Assembly: GCA_937981955.1 (NCBI GenBank)
Contig: CALJNA010000032.1
Coordinates: 26,546-90,545, forward strand
Origin: an uncultured Granulosicoccaceae bacterium
GTDB lineage: Bacteria; Pseudomonadota; Gammaproteobacteria; Granulosicoccales; Granulosicoccaceae
DNA length: 64,000 bases
Direction: 5' to 3'
The translations under genes were made by a program, and so were the position numbers. The notes under the pieces were generated by a model. The model saw only the letters and a list, made by a program, of their open reading frames with translations. It searched no databases and was not told where the DNA came from. Numbering within the stretch: the stretch's first letter is position 1; every line of letters begins with the position of its first letter. This document shows, in pieces, positions 1 to 7,319 of the stretch.

Positions 1-412
1 TTCGTAAATTGCGAAATAGAAACAAATGCAAACGATCGGATTTATTTTGTGCGCAGTATCCTAATTTCACTGTGGAAACGACAGTGTACATAGGCGTTTC
101 TTTCTATCTGTCACGTCTCTATCGCGTTCATGTAATCGCAATTACCTATTTGGGTCTTTTAATTTTTATGTTCTTGGATTTTGAATGTGGTAATTTCTTC
201 CCAATAGGCTGGCAGATCCTGGAGTGTTAGAAACTCAAAGCAAATGCGTTATACGAACCAAGTGCGATACAACGCATCAAGCTTAGTGATGAACTGAAGC
301 GCGTATGTCGTACCTAGCTGGCGGTTGTGAGTGCCGGTTTTGTTTATGCGGTTAGTCTGGAAGACGTCGCATTTCATAACTCATAACAAATTGGAAAACA
401 GCAACATCAGCT
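1..412. other. Upstream non-coding stretch, no gene recognised
   Basis: This AT-rich stretch precedes the first convincing gene. The only sizeable open frame starts with TTG at position 9, has no ribosome binding site, and gives a hydrophobic protein of 73 residues resembling nothing I know, so I treat it as chance. I see no tRNA, strong terminator or long repeat. The last part probably carries the promoter of the GntR-type gene that follows, but no clear -35/-10 pair stands out. Confidence 0.5.
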
Positions 413-1165
413 ATGATTCTTCAAGATAAAAACGGGTTTGTCATGCCCGAGTTACAGTTGTCCTCATTGCCAACAGGCGCGGTAAAGCAGTTAGTCAACA
501 AGTTGGGTAAACGCATTGCCAATGGTGAATATGCTGTAGGCGAAAACATCCCAATGGAACCTGAACTGGTTGCTGAGAATGGAGTTTCGCGAACAGTTGT
601 TCGCGAGGCTGTTAAGGTTCTTTCGGGCAAGGGCATGGTTCGCACTGCACGCCGCTATGGCACGCATGTTTGTGAAATTGACGAATGGAATCTGCTTGAC
701 CCGGATGTTATCGGTTGGCATGCCCCGGATTCACCAATGGCAAAACAGATTTTCATCGAGGCAACATCTTTTCGAATATTGATTGAGCCGCATGCTGCTG
801 CTCTGGCTGCTGCGAATGTCAATGACATTCAGCGCGAAGTAATCCAGTCTTCTGCCACTGTCTTGGAAAGCGTCGACCGTTATCAACATAGTGTGCTGGC
901 TGCAGACTTTGCCTTTCACGCAACCGTACTGGAGGCGTCGGGAAGCTTGTTACTCAGACAGTTCCGCCGATTTCTGCATGCCGTACTGCATTTTTCGTAT
1001 GCCACTGTTTCAGAACAGGTGCAGGATGAACACCGCGTCCCAAATGCCCATGGATTGGTGGCTGACGCTATTGCTGCTGGAAACGCTGAACTTGCTCAAC
1101 AGCACATGCATGCCATGCTCTCTACGGATATCGCTGCAGCGAACTCGTTATATCGATCAGCTTAA
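413..1165 (+). CDS. GntR-family transcriptional regulator, FadR/FCD subfamily
   Basis: This is a DNA-binding repressor or activator of 250 residues. The N-terminal winged helix (about residues 15-80) contains the typical run VSRTVVREAVKVL of the recognition helix. The C-terminal all-helical FCD ligand-binding domain (about 95-245) carries the expected metal-binding-type acidic and histidine positions (DFAFH, an EH pair, then HMHAML). FCD regulators usually sense an organic acid and control an adjacent catabolic gene. The dehydrogenase and kynureninase that follow on the same strand are therefore the likely targets, which is inference. The ATG at 413 has no clear Shine-Dalgarno sequence. ATG 443 (MPELQLSS) is an equally plausible start and would shorten the protein by 10 residues. 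Confidence 0.85.
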   Translation: MILQDKNGFVMPELQLSSLPTGAVKQLVNKLGKRIANGEYAVGENIPMEPELVAENGVSRTVVREAVKVLSGKGMVRTARRYGTHVCEIDEWNLLDPDVIGWHAPDSPMAKQIFIEATSFRILIEPHAAALAAANVNDIQREVIQSSATVLESVDRYQHSVLAADFAFHATVLEASGSLLLRQFRRFLHAVLHFSYATVSEQVQDEHRVPNAHGLVADAIAAGNAELAQQHMHAMLSTDIAAANSLYRSA

Positions 1166-1228
1166 TCCTACTCAACCGACGGCCTTGGCGGTACTATGGG
1201 GCTTCTGTGAGTCGTTTTGGAGCCGCAT

Positions 1229-2263
1229 ATGCTTGCTGCGCAAATCAGTGGGCCTTTGTCTGTTGACGTACAAGAAGTATCTGAACCACCGTTATCACCA
1301 GACGATGTTCGCATAGCCGTTCTTGCTTGCGGCATCTGCGCCACCGATATAGAAATCTATGAAGGAAACATGGTGTACTTTACGCGTGGCATGGCCTCGT
1401 TTCCTGTTATTCCAGGGCATGAGTGGGTTGGCAAGGTAATCGAGTGTGGGAGTAATGCAAGTGGTTTCAAGCCAGGTGCTCATGTCGTAGGCGAAGTCAG
1501 CATTGGTTGCACCCGATGTACGTCGTGCCAATCCGGAAACTATCATCGCTGTTTAACCCGAGTTGAAACAGGCATACTGAATCGCCCTGGTTGCTTTGCT
1601 CAAACTATTCATCACCCAGCTCATTATCTGCATGTCATAGATGCGCAGGTCCCGATCGAATCCGCCGCGTTGGTTGAACCAACTGCTGTTGCTTTTAATG
1701 GTGTACTAAAAGCAGGGGTATCGCCTCAGGATTATGTGGCCGTGTTTGGTGATGGCCCGATTGGATTGCTGCTGCTGCAAGTGGCGCGCGCATTCGGCGC
1801 TGCTAAAGTTGCCCTGGTCGGTGCCAGTGATCATAGACTTACCAAAGCGCGTGAGCTTGGTGCTGATTTGGTGCTCGATGCCCGAAAGGACAATGTGGTT
1901 AACGCCCTGACAAAAGCAGGAGGCGGAGAATTGCCATCGGTTGCCATAGAAGCAACCGGACGACCTGACGCGGCTTATACTGCATTGCATTCGATTCGTC
2001 CCGGAGGACGAATTGTGTTTCAGGGATTGTTTGCCGGGCAAACCCTCGAGGGGTTTGATCTTGATCAGATCGTGATTAATGATTTACAGGTTTGTGGTGC
2101 GCTGGGTAGCCCCAACATCTGGCCAGATGTGATTCGTCTGATTGAGTCAGGCAAAGTCAATCCATCTGCAATAGTGTCTGATGAATATCCGTTAAACCAG
2201 TTTGGTCGTGCATTGGAAAAAGCACGCAGTGGCGAAGGAATCAAGGTGTTGCTCAGGCCGTAG
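1229..2263 (+). CDS. Zinc-dependent alcohol dehydrogenase (MDR family)
   Basis: This is a cytoplasmic NAD(P)-dependent medium-chain dehydrogenase of 344 residues. The catalytic-zinc part is visible as CGICATDIE and GHEWVG near the N-terminus. The structural-zinc lobe is the four-cysteine set CTRCTSC followed by a fourth Cys eight residues on. The Rossmann nucleotide-binding turn is GDGPIGLLLLQ. The substrate cannot be read from sequence; threonine/sorbitol dehydrogenase-like relatives are the nearest in appearance. ATG 1229 is chosen over an in-frame TTG at 1217 because a GGAG ribosome binding site ends six bases before it. It lies 63 bp after the GntR-type gene and 92 bp before kynureninase, suggesting a small regulated catabolic unit. 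Confidence 0.85.
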   Translation: MLAAQISGPLSVDVQEVSEPPLSPDDVRIAVLACGICATDIEIYEGNMVYFTRGMASFPVIPGHEWVGKVIECGSNASGFKPGAHVVGEVSIGCTRCTSCQSGNYHRCLTRVETGILNRPGCFAQTIHHPAHYLHVIDAQVPIESAALVEPTAVAFNGVLKAGVSPQDYVAVFGDGPIGLLLLQVARAFGAAKVALVGASDHRLTKARELGADLVLDARKDNVVNALTKAGGGELPSVAIEATGRPDAAYTALHSIRPGGRIVFQGLFAGQTLEGFDLDQIVINDLQVCGALGSPNIWPDVIRLIESGKVNPSAIVSDEYPLNQFGRALEKARSGEGIKVLLRP

Positions 2264-2355
2264 TGATCAATGACAAATGACGCAATCCATATTGTGAAAT
2301 AGCATGAAAAAACTATTGGGCGCGCTCCTTGACAAACTACTAAGCGAGTTGTGTG

Positions 2356-3546
2356 ATGAATAAGCTGCCATTAAAACATCGCTTCGATATACCAGCGAAT
2401 ATGATTTACCTTGACGGTAACTCGCTGGGGCCATTGCCAAGGGGTGTGCCGGAGCGGGTTCAGCGCATGTTAACGGCAGAGTGGGGGCATCATCTCATTA
2501 AGGGATGGAATGTGGATCAGTGGATGGCGCAACCGCAACGGGTGGGCGACCAGATTGCCAGGCTCATTGGCGCGAGCGAAGGCAGCATTTCAGTGGGCGA
2601 TACACTGTCCGTGAAGATTTTTCAGGCGCTGTCTGCTGCTTTGAAAATGCGTCCGGATAGAAACGTCTTGCTGTCGGATCATGGAAATTTTCCAACTGAT
2701 TTGTACATGGCCGAAGGACTGATTCGGCAAATTGACAAAGCTTATGAATTACGTTTGGTATCACCCGAAGACGTGGCGTCTTCTATAACCAGCGATGTCG
2801 CGGTGGTTATGCTAACGCATGTGGACTATCGCACCGGACGATTGCACGATATGCAATCCATGACAGATGCTGCTCACAGCAAAGGTGCTGTCATGTTATG
2901 GGATCTGGCACACAGCGCCGGCGCCGTGCCGGTAGACTTGCAGTCCTGCAATGCAGAGATGGCGGCTGGATGTACTTATAAGTACTTGAATGGCGGGCCG
3001 GGTGCGCCGGCGTTTATTTATGCACGGCCCGATCTTGTCGCTGACATGGAACCGGCATTGTCTGGCTGGCTAGGACATGATGAACCATTTGCGTTCGAAC
3101 TGAATTATCGGCCGGCTCCTGATATTGAACGTATGCGAATTGGTACTCCGCCGGTTATACAGCTTGCCGCGCTCGAGGAGGCTTTAAGTGTGTGGGACGA
3201 CGTTAGCATGCACGATATTCGCAAGGCCTCCATCGATCTGTGTGATCTGTTCATTTCAGAAGTTGAAGCTCATTGTCCTGAACTCAGTTTAGTGAGTCCG
3301 CGTGATGGCAGTCAGCGCGGTAGTCAGGTGTCCTTTGCATATGAGCATGGGTTTGCGGCTATGCAAGCGTTGATTGCACATAATGTGATAGGAGATTTTC
3401 GAGCACCGGACATTATGCGCTTTGGTTTTACACCGCTCTATATCGATGAAACCGATGTTAGAGCGGCGGTTGCCATTCTCAGTGACATTCTGTCGAAGCG
3501 ATTATGGGATAAACCGGAGTTCCATAAGCGGGGCAGGGTGACTTGA
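2356..3546 (+). CDS. kynU: Kynureninase
   Basis: Kynureninase is a PLP enzyme that cleaves L-kynurenine to anthranilate and alanine (or 3-hydroxykynurenine to 3-hydroxyanthranilate). The 396-residue protein opens with the family signature YLDGNSLGPLP. It carries the SDHGNFPTD and DLAHSAGAVPVDL segments of the cofactor pocket and the Schiff-base lysine in CTYKYLNGGPG (about residue 209). Length matches the usual 400-425 residues, slightly short. ATG 2356 follows an in-frame GTG directly before it. No tryptophan dioxygenase or kynurenine formamidase gene is seen here, so kynurenine must come from elsewhere in the genome or from outside. The co-directional FCD regulator and alcohol dehydrogenase suggest induced catabolism. 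Confidence 0.93.
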   Translation: MNKLPLKHRFDIPANMIYLDGNSLGPLPRGVPERVQRMLTAEWGHHLIKGWNVDQWMAQPQRVGDQIARLIGASEGSISVGDTLSVKIFQALSAALKMRPDRNVLLSDHGNFPTDLYMAEGLIRQIDKAYELRLVSPEDVASSITSDVAVVMLTHVDYRTGRLHDMQSMTDAAHSKGAVMLWDLAHSAGAVPVDLQSCNAEMAAGCTYKYLNGGPGAPAFIYARPDLVADMEPALSGWLGHDEPFAFELNYRPAPDIERMRIGTPPVIQLAALEEALSVWDDVSMHDIRKASIDLCDLFISEVEAHCPELSLVSPRDGSQRGSQVSFAYEHGFAAMQALIAHNVIGDFRAPDIMRFGFTPLYIDETDVRAAVAILSDILSKRLWDKPEFHKRGRVT

Positions 3547-3557
3547 GCACCTGGGTG

Positions 3558-4019
3558 CTAACCAAATCCGTTCTGACGCCAAGCCTCAAAAGCAATAATA
3601 GCCACGGCATTCGACAGGTTCAAACTTCGACTTCCTTCTCGCATGGGAATGCGCAGCCTGTGTGATACCCGCTCATCAGCGAGTACTGAGTCCGGCAATC
3701 CTCTGGTTTCGGGGCCGAATAAAAATGTATCATCGGGCTGAAAATCCGCTTCCGCATAGTTAGTCGAGCCTTTAGTTGTGCAGGCAAACACGCGCTCGCT
3801 GGTCGGTAATATGACCGCCAGTGCCTGTTCAAGATCGGCGTGGATTTGCATGCTTGCCGCCTCATGGTAATCAAGCCCGGCCCGCCTGAAAGCCTTCTCT
3901 GACACCGAAAAACCCAATGGTTCGATCAGATGAAGCCGGAATCCGGTATTCGCACAAAGGCGAATCAGGTTGCCCGTATTTGGTGGTATTTCCGGCTGGT
4001 AAAGAACAAGATTGAACAT
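3558..4019 (-). CDS. trmL: tRNA (cytidine(34)-2'-O)-methyltransferase
   Basis: TrmL is a small SPOUT-class methyltransferase that 2'-O-methylates the wobble base of tRNA-Leu isoacceptors with S-adenosylmethionine. The start MFNLVLYQPEIPPNTGN is the canonical N-terminus of the family. An in-frame ATG six codons upstream (4037) is less likely. The knot region is seen as LFGPETRGLP and RIPMREGSRSLNLSNA, which form the AdoMet-binding loops. The 153-residue length is normal. It converges with kynU, with only 11 bp between the stops, so the two genes are not co-transcribed. Confidence 0.95.
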   Translation of the reverse strand: MFNLVLYQPEIPPNTGNLIRLCANTGFRLHLIEPLGFSVSEKAFRRAGLDYHEAASMQIHADLEQALAVILPTSERVFACTTKGSTNYAEADFQPDDTFLFGPETRGLPDSVLADERVSHRLRIPMREGSRSLNLSNAVAIIAFEAWRQNGFG

Positions 4020-4231
4020 GTGGCAGTAAATTGTCACCTGGGTTAGACAAAAGCGGGAGCGGCTGGCGGCAGAAACCTGCCAAACATTACCGTCGCCAGC
4101 AGGGAATTCAAAACTTGCCGACCGGCGTCACGCAAACTACCTTTATTATAGCTGCCAGCAGTAAATGGCATTCTCATTGCTGAACTCATAAGCACCAATC
4201 CGGTGGTGTGAGCGAGCGGGAATTGTTGGGT

Positions 4232-5224
4232 ATGAGTTACAACGAACAGAGTATCAGTGCCGAAAAAAGACACTATTACTCATCATCGCAAGGGCCTTTC
4301 CATAACGCCAACAACATATTAATGTTTTTTGGTGGTGGTGGACGTGGTGAAATTGTCGAGACTATCATTCGCTCCCTGCGTTTAGGCGACCCCGTTCTTA
4401 CCGTGTGTGGAGAACGAGGCAGTGGCAAAACCATGATGAGCCTGGTGCTTGCCGATCGTCTCAAACACCGCTACAACATTATTCGCTACGACCTGCCGCA
4501 TATTTCTACGGCGTTAATGTTGCGCCACTTATTGATTGAAATATGTCCAAGGCAGGCTGACCTTATCAGTGTTGATCAAGCAGCCGATGGCGTATCGCAA
4601 GATCTGGTTAATCAAAGCGTCAGCTGCTTGAACGCAGCGCTGCATGGCAGTAGCCCTGGCGACAAGCCTTACATGCTAACCGTGGACACGCAGGCTGATC
4701 TGGATGCGGCAACTCTGCAAGTACTTAACGATCTTGTTCGCTTACAGGACCCGAATGCACCCGGTATACAAATTGTGCTGTTTCGACGCACCGAAGCCGG
4801 TGACCATCAAGGCAGAACAGCGCATTCCATTGCGGGGGATAACACAACAAACCCGGCTGAAGACCATTATTGGCTGCGTCGATTAACGCTGAATGAAATC
4901 AGTGAGTATCTGCGTCATCACATGATGCTGTTTGATTTTAATCAACGTGATGTTTTCACTCGTGAAATGGCGTATTTCATTGCCGATCGCTCCGACGGTA
5001 TCTTCCGTTCAATTAACACGTTGGCCCGCAATGCTTTTATGGTTGCAGGTCTCGAAGATGCTGAACATGTTTCCATGTCGCACTTGTTGGCTGCGGGCTT
5101 GCCTGCGCCTGAAGCTGAAGTTGAAACACACGGATTTTTGTGGCGACACCGTGGCGCCGTTGTTGGGCTATTGGGTGTGGGTGTTCTGGCTGGTTTAGCA
5201 CTTGCGGTTGCTTTTGGGCGCTAA
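4232..5224 (+). CDS. ExeA/MshM-like AAA ATPase with C-terminal membrane tail
   Basis: This 330-residue protein has an N-terminal P-loop GERGSGKT (residues 60-67) in a fold like ExeA/GspA and MshM, the ATPases that help place type II secretion or MSHA pilus assemblies in the envelope. The Walker B region reads LTVDTQAD (about residues 148-155), so the usual DE pair is D-T and the catalytic glutamate appears absent. The last 30 residues (about 308-328) form one hydrophobic segment, predicting a C-terminal membrane anchor. No peptidoglycan-binding domain follows. ATG 4232 is chosen; GTG 4208 in the same frame would add eight residues. It lies 3 kb before an MSHA-like operon on the same strand, so a role with that machine is possible but unproven. 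Confidence 0.65.
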   Translation: MSYNEQSISAEKRHYYSSSQGPFHNANNILMFFGGGGRGEIVETIIRSLRLGDPVLTVCGERGSGKTMMSLVLADRLKHRYNIIRYDLPHISTALMLRHLLIEICPRQADLISVDQAADGVSQDLVNQSVSCLNAALHGSSPGDKPYMLTVDTQADLDAATLQVLNDLVRLQDPNAPGIQIVLFRRTEAGDHQGRTAHSIAGDNTTNPAEDHYWLRRLTLNEISEYLRHHMMLFDFNQRDVFTREMAYFIADRSDGIFRSINTLARNAFMVAGLEDAEHVSMSHLLAAGLPAPEAEVETHGFLWRHRGAVVGLLGVGVLAGLALAVAFGR

Positions 5225-5250
5225 GGCTTTGTACTACCCAAAGCTATAAG

Positions 5251-5931
5251 TTATAGGCCGAAGGTCGAATTAAATTCTCGCTCGCCTTTTGCACTGAATT
5301 TTATAACTCGGCTGTTGCCGTCTCGCTTTACCCAGCGAAGTTGCTCGAACTTTGCCATCAGGGCCCTTCCCAGACTCCCCGCCAAGTGCGAACGACGTTC
5401 GCTCCAGTCCAGGCATGATCGACACATTGGTGTCCGTGATGCTTGCAGTGAATCGAGATCGATACCGAACTCTTGCATGAAATGGCTACCCTTTCGAGTC
5501 AGTACCAGCTCTGCGTCATTGTGTTTAAGGTACCGTTTGGTTATCAGAGCATCGTGCAGCTGAATTCCTTTGTTGCCAGCCAAGTGGTTGTAGCAGACTC
5601 GTGCGTTACGCATGGCAGAATCACGCGGGCCGGTTGTGATACGGATGGGCTCAACCCCAGCGCTTAACCCCATTAGTGTCTCCAGAAGAGCAGCGACATC
5701 ATCGTTCGCCAAAGCGAAGTATTTATGTCGCCCTTGTTTCCTTAGAGCGAGCAAGCCACCAGCCTCCATTTTTGCCAGGTGCGAAGTCGCGGTTTGAGCC
5801 GTTACACCCGCTTCCCGAGCAAGTTCAGATGCAGTGAGTGCCTTGCCGTGCATCAACGTCGATAACATACGGGCGCGCGTGTTGTCTCCGAGCAATGCGC
5901 CGATTTTGGCGATATTGGGTGTTCCATCCAT
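5251..5931 (-). CDS. ArsR-family winged-helix regulator with C-terminal DNA-binding-like domain
   Basis: This 226-residue regulator has an ArsR-type winged helix at residues 5-95 (ASELAREAGVTAQTATSHLAKME is the helix-turn-helix). A C-terminal half contains the conserved stretch ARVCYNHLAG and the motif CLDWSERRSHLAGSLG. Proteins of this layout are common in proteobacteria and are usually annotated only as ArsR-type regulators. The cysteines present (CYNHLAG, CRSCLDW) are not in the classic metal-binding ELCVC arrangement, so metal sensing cannot be claimed. It is divergently oriented from the NIPSNAP-like gene 95 bp away, which is the most likely target. The stop converges with the ATPase gene. 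Confidence 0.85.
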   Translation of the reverse strand: MDGTPNIAKIGALLGDNTRARMLSTLMHGKALTASELAREAGVTAQTATSHLAKMEAGGLLALRKQGRHKYFALANDDVAALLETLMGLSAGVEPIRITTGPRDSAMRNARVCYNHLAGNKGIQLHDALITKRYLKHNDAELVLTRKGSHFMQEFGIDLDSLQASRTPMCRSCLDWSERRSHLAGSLGRALMAKFEQLRWVKRDGNSRVIKFSAKGEREFNSTFGL

Positions 5932-6026
5932 ACTTCGACGATAACCGAAGCATACACCGCTGTCAATCTGCCAGACTAACCGTGTTGCAGATTCAAAACC
6001 GGATTAACTCTAAGAGGAATATGATT

Positions 6027-6350
6027 ATGTTGACATGCATTATTCGCTATCACATTGATCCCACCAAGAAAGCGCAGTTTGAGCAGTACGCCAGAAACTG
6101 GGGACAGGCTATACCGCGTTGTGGTGCTGATTTGGTTGGGTATTACGCACCGTGCGAGGGATCGACTACGCTGGCATACGGGATCTATAACATTGACAGC
6201 CTTGCGCAATACGAACAGTATCGTTCACGGCTGGCTGAAGATCCGCTGGGTAAAGAGAACTACAAGTTTGCTCAAAAAGAAAAATTTCTGCTTCGCGAAG
6301 ACAGAACATTTCTGACTATTGCATCAACACCGCACGACGTAAAACGATGA
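6027..6350 (+). CDS. NIPSNAP family protein
   Basis: This is a 107-residue dimeric alpha-beta-barrel type protein. The first strand MLTCIIRYHIDPTKKAQFEQYARNW and the later segment DSLAQYEQYRSRLAEDP match the NIPSNAP/ferredoxin-like family, whose biochemical role is mostly unknown. The start at ATG 6027 is preferred because an AAGAGGA ribosome binding site ends eight bases before it. ATG 6021 is only two codons upstream and too close to that site. The gene is divergent from the ArsR-type regulator, and such pairs commonly form a self-contained regulator-plus-target unit. Confidence 0.8.
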   Translation: MLTCIIRYHIDPTKKAQFEQYARNWGQAIPRCGADLVGYYAPCEGSTTLAYGIYNIDSLAQYEQYRSRLAEDPLGKENYKFAQKEKFLLREDRTFLTIASTPHDVKR

Positions 6351-6491
6351 TCGCTGACGCTGCACCTGATTTACCGGCATTGCCGTCCCGTTCTGTTAGT
6401 CTTGGTATAGCGTGATTAAACTACGTTGACTCGGTTGGAATTTTGATTTGCCAGGCGTGATAGATGAAATTCTTCAAGGTTGGATAGATAC

Positions 6492-6854
6492 ATGGAAGAG
6501 CGAAATAGTGTCGTCTGTAATGGCAGCTGTCATTGTGGAGCAGTTACCTTCAAGTTCAGTTCAATTATCGAGGAGCTGACTACTTGTAATTGCTCACTTT
6601 GTAAAAAGAAAAATGCGCTGATGTTGAAAGTGCACGAAAAGGATTTGCAGATTCTTTCTGGTGAATCCTGTTTAACGGAGTATCAGTTCCATACGCGTAC
6701 CGCTCGTCACTTCTTCTGTAACACCTGCGGTATCTACCCGTTTCATCGGAAAAGAGTCACGCCCGATTTCTTTGGAGTAAACGTTCATTGCCTGATCGAC
6801 TTCCCTTTGGATGAATACCCTGTAAGAGAAACCAATGGAATTTTCATGGAATAG
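6492..6854 (+). CDS. GFA family protein (glutathione-dependent formaldehyde-activating enzyme-like)
   Basis: This is a small zinc protein of 120 residues. The two cysteine clusters CHCG and CNCSLC, followed by the later CNTCG, form the zinc-binding pattern of the GFA/CENP-V fold. The founding member accelerates formation of S-hydroxymethylglutathione, but most members have no proven activity. ATG 6492 is chosen; an in-frame TTG lies four codons earlier. The 137 bp between it and the NIPSNAP-like gene hold no gene I can recognise. Confidence 0.85.
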   Translation: MEERNSVVCNGSCHCGAVTFKFSSIIEELTTCNCSLCKKKNALMLKVHEKDLQILSGESCLTEYQFHTRTARHFFCNTCGIYPFHRKRVTPDFFGVNVHCLIDFPLDEYPVRETNGIFME

Positions 6855-6963
6855 ACGGTTAACAGACAAAGTATCGGCTGCAATGTTGAATATGCATCGT
6901 GATACGATGGGTTGACAGCATTGGAAATTGATTCTCATAAAATGACTGACCAGGAGTTCAGTA

Positions 6964-7191
6964 ATGAGTATTGAAGAAAATGAAAAGCCATTTCACTTGT
7001 TAGCTAAAGGTGCCATAACCGGGGCTTTACTCGGAGGGGTGCTCGGAGGTCTTTCAAGTGGCGTTATCGGTATGGGAGCCGAAACCATAATCGGCGGCAT
7101 ACTGTGGGGATTATTCTATGGAATGCTGGCTGGTATCTTTGTTGGCTCCGTATTGCATGCCCTGCTATTCAAAAAGAAACAAACCGGCTGA
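6964..7191 (+). CDS. Glycine-rich small integral membrane protein
   Basis: This 75-residue protein consists of a short charged N-terminus (MSIEENEKPFHLLAKG), a hydrophobic glycine-rich body with repeated GxxxG-like spacing (GALLGGVLGGLSSGVIGMG, then GGILWGLFYGMLAGIFVG) and a basic tail KKKQTG. Two membrane segments are predicted. An AGGAG ribosome binding site ends seven bases before ATG 6964. The glycine-zipper pattern favours tight helix packing or oligomer formation. It belongs to no family I can name. It stands 128 bp before the MSHA-like operon on the same strand and could share regulation with it, but nothing in the sequence proves this. Confidence 0.65.
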   Translation: MSIEENEKPFHLLAKGAITGALLGGVLGGLSSGVIGMGAETIIGGILWGLFYGMLAGIFVGSVLHALLFKKKQTG

Positions 7192-7319
7192 TACAAAAAA
7201 ATTGCGACTATTGTCTATTCGCTATTGCGTTCGACAATATTGCACAGGTAGACTACTGGCAGTGGCATGAAGCTACTCTCCTAGGGCACTCACGCCTTTG
7301 CAACAAATGGAACTTGTTG

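Noticed and set aside
9..230. Open frame of 73 residues at the window start
   Set aside because: TTG start, no ribosome binding site, no recognisable family, composition like random AT-rich sequence.
5226..5244. GCTTTG/CAAAGC stem after the ExeA-like gene as terminator
   Set aside because: Six-base AT-containing stem without a T-run on either side; too weak to claim.
7104..7319. Upstream extension of the secretin frame
   Set aside because: The extension has no signal peptide and runs through the preceding miniprotein gene; the lipoprotein signal starts only at ATG 7320.
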